Positions 60,528-64,000 of a DNA stretch of 64,000 nt are shown here, piece by piece (within the stretch, counting starts at the first letter, position 1; every line of letters starts with the position of its first letter). Source of the DNA: Zeimonas sediminis (GTDB taxonomy: Bacteria > Pseudomonadota > Gammaproteobacteria > Burkholderiales > Burkholderiaceae_E); the NCBI RefSeq assembly GCF_023721795.1, contig NZ_JAMQYE010000001.1, positions 1,674,001 to 1,738,000 of the forward strand, read 5' to 3'. A model generated the notes under the pieces. That model did not search any database. It was not told the origin of the DNA and was given only the letters and a program-made list of their open reading frames with translations. The position numbers and the translations under genes were made by a program.

Positions 60528-61502
60528 TCAGTCGAGCTTCGTGCCCGATACGTCGGCGACCATCTTCCACTTCTTGTTCTCGGCTTCGAGGAAGGTCTTG
60601 AACTCCTCTGGCGTGTTGCCGACCACGTCGAAGCCCATCTCGCCAAAACGCTTGCGCACGTCAGGCATGGCCAGGATCGACACGATTTCCCGGTTCAAAC
60701 GCTCCATCACCGGCTTCGGCGTTCCTGCCGGTGCCGCGATCCCGAACCATTGGACCGCCTCGTAGCCGGGCACTCCCGACTCGCCGACCGTCGGCAATTG
60801 CGTCTGGGTCGTCGAACGCTTCGGATTCGTGACCGCTAGCGCCGTGACCTTGCCGGTCTTCACGTGCGGCAGGAAGGCCACGGCCGTGCCGAAGGCCATA
60901 TCCACCTGGCCACCAATCAGGTCGACAACCATCTGCGCGTCGCCGCGATACGGAACATGATTCAGGTCGACCTTCGCCATGGACTTGAAGTACTCGCCAA
61001 GCAGGTGCGAGATCGAGCCGTTTCCGCCAGACGCGAAGGTCAGTTTGCCGGGGTTGGCTTTCGCGTAGTCCAGCAACTCGGGAACCGTCTTGATCGGCAG
61101 GCTGGAGCGCACGACGATCATGATGTCCGCCGTACCAAGCAGCGTGATCGGGCTGAGATCCCGGACCGGCTGGTACGGAAGCTTCGTGTAGACGTGCGGG
61201 GCGATCGCCATGGTGCTGGCCGTGCCGACCAGCAGCGTATAGCCGTCCGCGGGCGACTTGGCGACATAGTCGGAGCCCAACGCCCCTCCGACTCCGGCAC
61301 GGTTCTCGACGATCACCGGCTGGCCGAGCTTTGGCGCCAATCTCTCGGCGATCAGGCGGGCCACCGTGTCGGTCGAGCCGCCAGCAGTGAACGGCACCAC
61401 CATGCTCACCGTCTTCGACGGCCAATTCTGGGCGTTCGCCGGCGCGGCAAACGTGGATGCGAGCCCGAGGGCAAGCAGGGCGACAAGGAATCCACGCTTC
61501 AT
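60528..61502 (-). CDS. Bug/TctC-family solute-binding receptor
   Basis: A 324-residue periplasmic receptor. Signal peptide ends APANAQ; the mature start is NWPSKTVSMVVPFTAGGSTD; HVPYRGDAQMVVDLIGGQV is the family block. The ATG overlaps the TGA of the M19-like gene (ATGA at 61499-61502). An orphan without tctAB in the window. It probably captures the substrate used by the flanking M19-like and DadA-like enzymes. Confidence 0.92.
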   Translation of the reverse strand: MKRGFLVALLALGLASTFAAPANAQNWPSKTVSMVVPFTAGGSTDTVARLIAERLAPKLGQPVIVENRAGVGGALGSDYVAKSPADGYTLLVGTASTMAIAPHVYTKLPYQPVRDLSPITLLGTADIMIVVRSSLPIKTVPELLDYAKANPGKLTFASGGNGSISHLLGEYFKSMAKVDLNHVPYRGDAQMVVDLIGGQVDMAFGTAVAFLPHVKTGKVTALAVTNPKRSTTQTQLPTVGESGVPGYEAVQWFGIAAPAGTPKPVMERLNREIVSILAMPDVRKRFGEMGFDVVGNTPEEFKTFLEAENKKWKMVADVSGTKLD

Positions 61503-62521
61503 TTCCAGACCTCCTTCAGTACACGGATGAAGTTTCCACCCAGGATCTTCGTGATCGTCTGCCGGCTGTAGCCTCGTCCCAGCATGGCGGCCGCGACGTT
61601 CTCGAGCTCCGATCTGTGTGCGAAGCCTTTCATCCCGAGGTTCTCGAACTTCGTGCCTCGAGTGACCTCCGGGTAGTACCACGGCGTCGCCCAGTTGACC
61701 TTCGTCTTGCCATCGAACCAATCCGTCGCGAAGCTCACGTGATCGTCCCCGACCACAGCGAGCGCGTGATCGAAATGATCGAGGAAATCGTCGAGGGTCG
61801 GCTGGCGGTCGGACCGAATGAACGGGGCGTACGTCGTGATTCCGACGACGCCTCCCTTGGCAGCGACCGCCTTGAGTTGCTCGTCGGTCACGCAACGCGG
61901 GTTGTCCGTGATTGCGCGCATCGCAGTGTGCGAGATCACTATCGGCTTCATGGAGTGCTCGACCGCATCGAGCGTCGTTCGCACGCCAACGTGGGAGCAG
62001 TCGATCAACAGTCCGAGTCGATTGCACTCGCGCACAACCTGCATCCCGAAGTGAGTCAACCCGCGGTTCTCCGGCTCCAGGCAGCCGTCGCCGAGGAGAT
62101 TGCGCTCCATGTAGGTAAGCTGAAATGAGCGCAAGCCCAGCTTGTGCAGGAGCCTGAGGCGCTCGCGCTGCGAACCAATGCAACTCGGGCTCTGGATGCC
62201 GAGGATCACCCCCAACTGCCCGTTCTTCTTTGCCTCGAAGATGTCCTCGACTCGCTCGACGTGTCGAACCTTCGGGCTCATCTCGAAATTCAGCAGGTTC
62301 TCGTAGATCGCAAGCTGAGCCTGCTCCCAGGTGGGGTTGTAGTTGGGCTCGGAGACGAGGGTGACGTGCAGCACGTTCCAGCCCCAGCCAACCAGGCTTT
62401 CCTCGTACGTCGAGCCCGGGGGCGCGGCTGGCGTGGGATGAACCACGGCACCACCGAGGCCGTCGAGGACTATCGCGTCGCCGAGGATCTCACGCGCACT
62501 CTGTGTCTTGGGTTCCGCCAT
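61499..62521 (-). CDS. M19 (renal dipeptidase) family protein lacking some metal ligands
   Basis: A 340-residue amidohydrolase-fold protein. The M19 blocks DCSHVG, ISHTAMRAI and FATDWFDG are present, giving the two later His ligands and an Asp. The early D-G-H-N-D metal motif reads DGLGGA, and the bridging Glu region reads GIQSPSCIG, so the first metal site is lost. It may be a mononuclear enzyme with another specificity. It heads the operon to the Bug receptor and DadA-like oxidase, under the LysR regulator upstream. Confidence 0.83.
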   Translation of the reverse strand: MAEPKTQSAREILGDAIVLDGLGGAVVHPTPAAPPGSTYEESLVGWGWNVLHVTLVSEPNYNPTWEQAQLAIYENLLNFEMSPKVRHVERVEDIFEAKKNGQLGVILGIQSPSCIGSQRERLRLLHKLGLRSFQLTYMERNLLGDGCLEPENRGLTHFGMQVVRECNRLGLLIDCSHVGVRTTLDAVEHSMKPIVISHTAMRAITDNPRCVTDEQLKAVAAKGGVVGITTYAPFIRSDRQPTLDDFLDHFDHALAVVGDDHVSFATDWFDGKTKVNWATPWYYPEVTRGTKFENLGMKGFAHRSELENVAAAMLGRGYSRQTITKILGGNFIRVLKEVWK

Positions 62522-62598
62522 TCCGCCAACTCGCTTTTCGTGGGAGTCGGACCAGTCTAGAGAGCGGATCCATTAATCACAAATTTAACTTTATTGCC

Positions 62599-62623
62599 AG
62601 AGCATTAATTTAATTAATGCTCT
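62599..62623. promoter_or_regulatory. AT-rich palindrome between LysR and M19 genes, possible LysR box
   Basis: AGAGCATTAAT-TTA-ATTAATGCTCT is a perfect inverted repeat with 11-base arms. It contains the T-N11-A pattern used by LysR regulators. It overlaps the LysR stop codon and lies about 80 bases upstream of the M19 start, so it could be an operator or a weak terminator hairpin. Confidence 0.6.
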
Positions 62624-63507
62624 GCCCGCCTTGGCAGGGTCTCCTTCAGATGACTGACGAACGCATCGACGATGCGCGAGGAGGTCGCATTTCGTGGGCG
62701 CAACAGGAGCGCCCGTATCTCCACCGTCGGCTCGAGCGGCACCATCACCAGGCCTTCGAGCGGGCGCGCGAGGAACAGGGCGGTTTCCATTAGCGCGATC
62801 CCCGCACCATGGAGGGCAAGGGTGACCCCGGTCGCCGAAGTGCCGGTCTCGACCACGATATTCAAGGAGGCGTCCGAGGCACTCAAGACCCTGTCGACAT
62901 GAGGTCGAAGGACAGCCTGGGAGAGATACGTGACGACAGGATATGGTCGAAGATCGCGCAACCTGAGCTTCCTGCGACGGGCAAGCGGGTGAGTCGCCGG
63001 CATGATGCAGCCGATGACCGCACGCATCACCTCGTCGACCCGTACCACAGCGCTCGAAGCAGGCTCGTAGGCGACACCCACGTCCACTTCACGGTTGATC
63101 ACCCGGTCGAGCACTGCGGACGATGGCAGCGCCCGAAGGCTGACACGAACGCCCGGGCGCCGGGCCACGAAGGTCGCCACGGCCTTCGCGACAAAGCCGT
63201 CGCACAGCGGACCGGATGCAGCGATCGACAGGACGCCGCGGGAACCCCCTGCCAGGTCCTGACTGAGGCGTTCGAGGTCCGAGATGCGCCCGAAGATCTC
63301 GGCGACGTCAGGGAGCAATGCCTTGGCTTCCGGGGTAGGCTGCAAGCGACCGCCGCTGCGGTCGAAGAGCTTCATCTTCAGCCGACTCTCGAGCTGCTTC
63401 AACGCGATGCTAACGGCAGGCTGGGTGACGTTGAGGAGCCGGGCGGCCTCGGTGATCGAGTTGGTGCGCATGATCGCGTAGAAGACCTCGACATGGCGCA
63501 GGTTCAT
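62614..63507 (-). CDS. LysR-family transcriptional regulator
   Basis: A 297-residue regulator. The N-terminal helix-turn-helix NSITEAARLLNVTQPAVSIA (residues 15-34) and the C-terminal periplasmic-binding-like effector domain (SRGVLSIAASGPLCDGFVAK onward) are standard. Located directly upstream of, and on the same strand as, the M19-Bug-DadA operon, which it probably activates when its small-molecule ligand is bound. Confidence 0.92.
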   Translation of the reverse strand: MNLRHVEVFYAIMRTNSITEAARLLNVTQPAVSIALKQLESRLKMKLFDRSGGRLQPTPEAKALLPDVAEIFGRISDLERLSQDLAGGSRGVLSIAASGPLCDGFVAKAVATFVARRPGVRVSLRALPSSAVLDRVINREVDVGVAYEPASSAVVRVDEVMRAVIGCIMPATHPLARRRKLRLRDLRPYPVVTYLSQAVLRPHVDRVLSASDASLNIVVETGTSATGVTLALHGAGIALMETALFLARPLEGLVMVPLEPTVEIRALLLRPRNATSSRIVDAFVSHLKETLPRRAEH

Positions 63508-63594
63508 TGCGATCGATCTCCCGATTTCCAGAGGTAGTGCGAGATTCTAGCCAGCACCACAGCCGTGCCGTCCAGCGCATCCGGGAAACTGCCC

Positions 63595-64000
63595 TCACAC
63601 TCTCTTGATGGCGACCTCGGCGGCAAGGATCACCGGGCAGCTCAGCGGCGTGGCCGATACCCCCATGGCCGCTCGAGCGTGCCGCCCGCGTTCGGGCCCA
63701 AAGATTTCGATGATCAGGTCCGAGCAGCCGTTGATCACGTTCGTCGTGCGATCGAAACCGGGGGCCGCCAGCACGAACCCGTCGACTCGGAGCCAGGCCA
63801 CTATACGGTCCAGATCCCCGAGCTCGCGTGAAAGGCTGCCGAGCATCGACATCGTCGCGAGCTGCGCAGCCCGATTCGTCTCGTCGGCAGTGACCTCGGC
63901 GCCAACACGTCCGAACGGGCGATGCTGCCATCTCGCGCCTGCGGGCCATGACCGGCCACGCAGACCCGATCGCCGAAGGAACGAGTCCACGCAAAAGACA
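63595..64000 (-). pseudogene. RidA-like gene, 5' cut by window edge and apparently frameshifted
   Basis: The 3' part encodes a RidA-type protein (LGDLDRIVAWLRVDGFVLAA; FGPERGRHARAAMGVSATPL). The expected N-terminal part, FGDRVCVAGHGPQARDGSIA, lies in another frame (63930-63997), and the two join at about 63920-63927, where one missing base would restore ARFGRVGAEV. Either a real one-base deletion makes it a pseudogene or it is a sequencing error. The true start lies beyond 64000. Confidence 0.7.

Noticed and set aside
1-64000. tRNA, rRNA, riboswitch, CRISPR or prophage attachment sites
   Set aside because: No cloverleaf-like, conserved-aptamer or spaced-repeat pattern was found by eye; a covariance-model search would settle it.

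Overview
The window is a GC-rich stretch of bacterial chromosome packed with catabolic, transport and regulatory genes. The likely source is a free-living betaproteobacterium of the order Burkholderiales. Pointers are three orphan Bug-type (TctC-like) solute receptors, a class I PHA synthase, a complete LivKHMGF ABC importer, many FCD-type GntR regulators, and lipoproteins with the glycine-rich leader common in that order. This placement is inference from gene content; no rRNA, tRNA, CRISPR array or replication origin was seen.

Layout. 1-5777: FAD oxidoreductase plus DUF1989 protein, then on the minus strand a DsbA-like isomerase, PfkB kinase, MipA/OmpV porin-like protein and MFS carrier. 5875-8560: flavin reductase, AbrB/PIN toxin-antitoxin pair, MAPEG protein and ketopentenoate-hydratase-like protein. 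8580-14045 (minus): the most unusual locus, a four-gene operon of TAXI receptor, hybrid-free sensor kinase, single-domain response regulator and a GAF-permease(NCS2)-ATPase-like fusion. 14216-18330: RidA, a small conserved membrane protein, an alpha/beta-hydrolase-LuxR fusion with a Cys nucleophile, a lipoprotein, an exported methyltransferase and a divergent AroQ. 18478-24079: zinc-type dehydrogenase, then a minus-strand GntR-VOC-FAH-Bug-DUF1185 cluster bordered by two gene relics (a hydratase tail and an aroQ head). 24258-31920: Kelch/Ig-like lipoprotein, PhaC, Fic protein with a palindrome over its start, and a Mo-bis-MGD sulfoxide reductase.

31937-42476 (minus) is one large catabolic array: GntR regulator, RidA, hydantoinase/oxoprolinase subunits A and B, an intrinsic terminator, then livKHMGF and a mandelate-racemase-group enolase-superfamily enzyme. 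Together these look like import and ATP-driven opening of a cyclic amide or lactam-like acid; the substrate cannot be read from sequence. 42587-49334: D-2-hydroxyacid dehydrogenase, a GMC oxidoreductase / transthyretin-like / TPP-enzyme operon, a Bug receptor and a Crp-Fnr regulator. 49363-54326: an acetyltransferase and a run of four exported proteins of unknown function. 54327-59258: relic-rich segment with two broken IS3-type fragments, a YdjM-like membrane protein, a small membrane protein and a gamma-glutamyltransferase. 59259-64000 (minus): RidA-like gene (apparently frameshifted), LysR regulator, M19-like protein, Bug receptor and DadA-like oxidase, probably for uptake and oxidation of a peptide or D-amino-acid-like compound.
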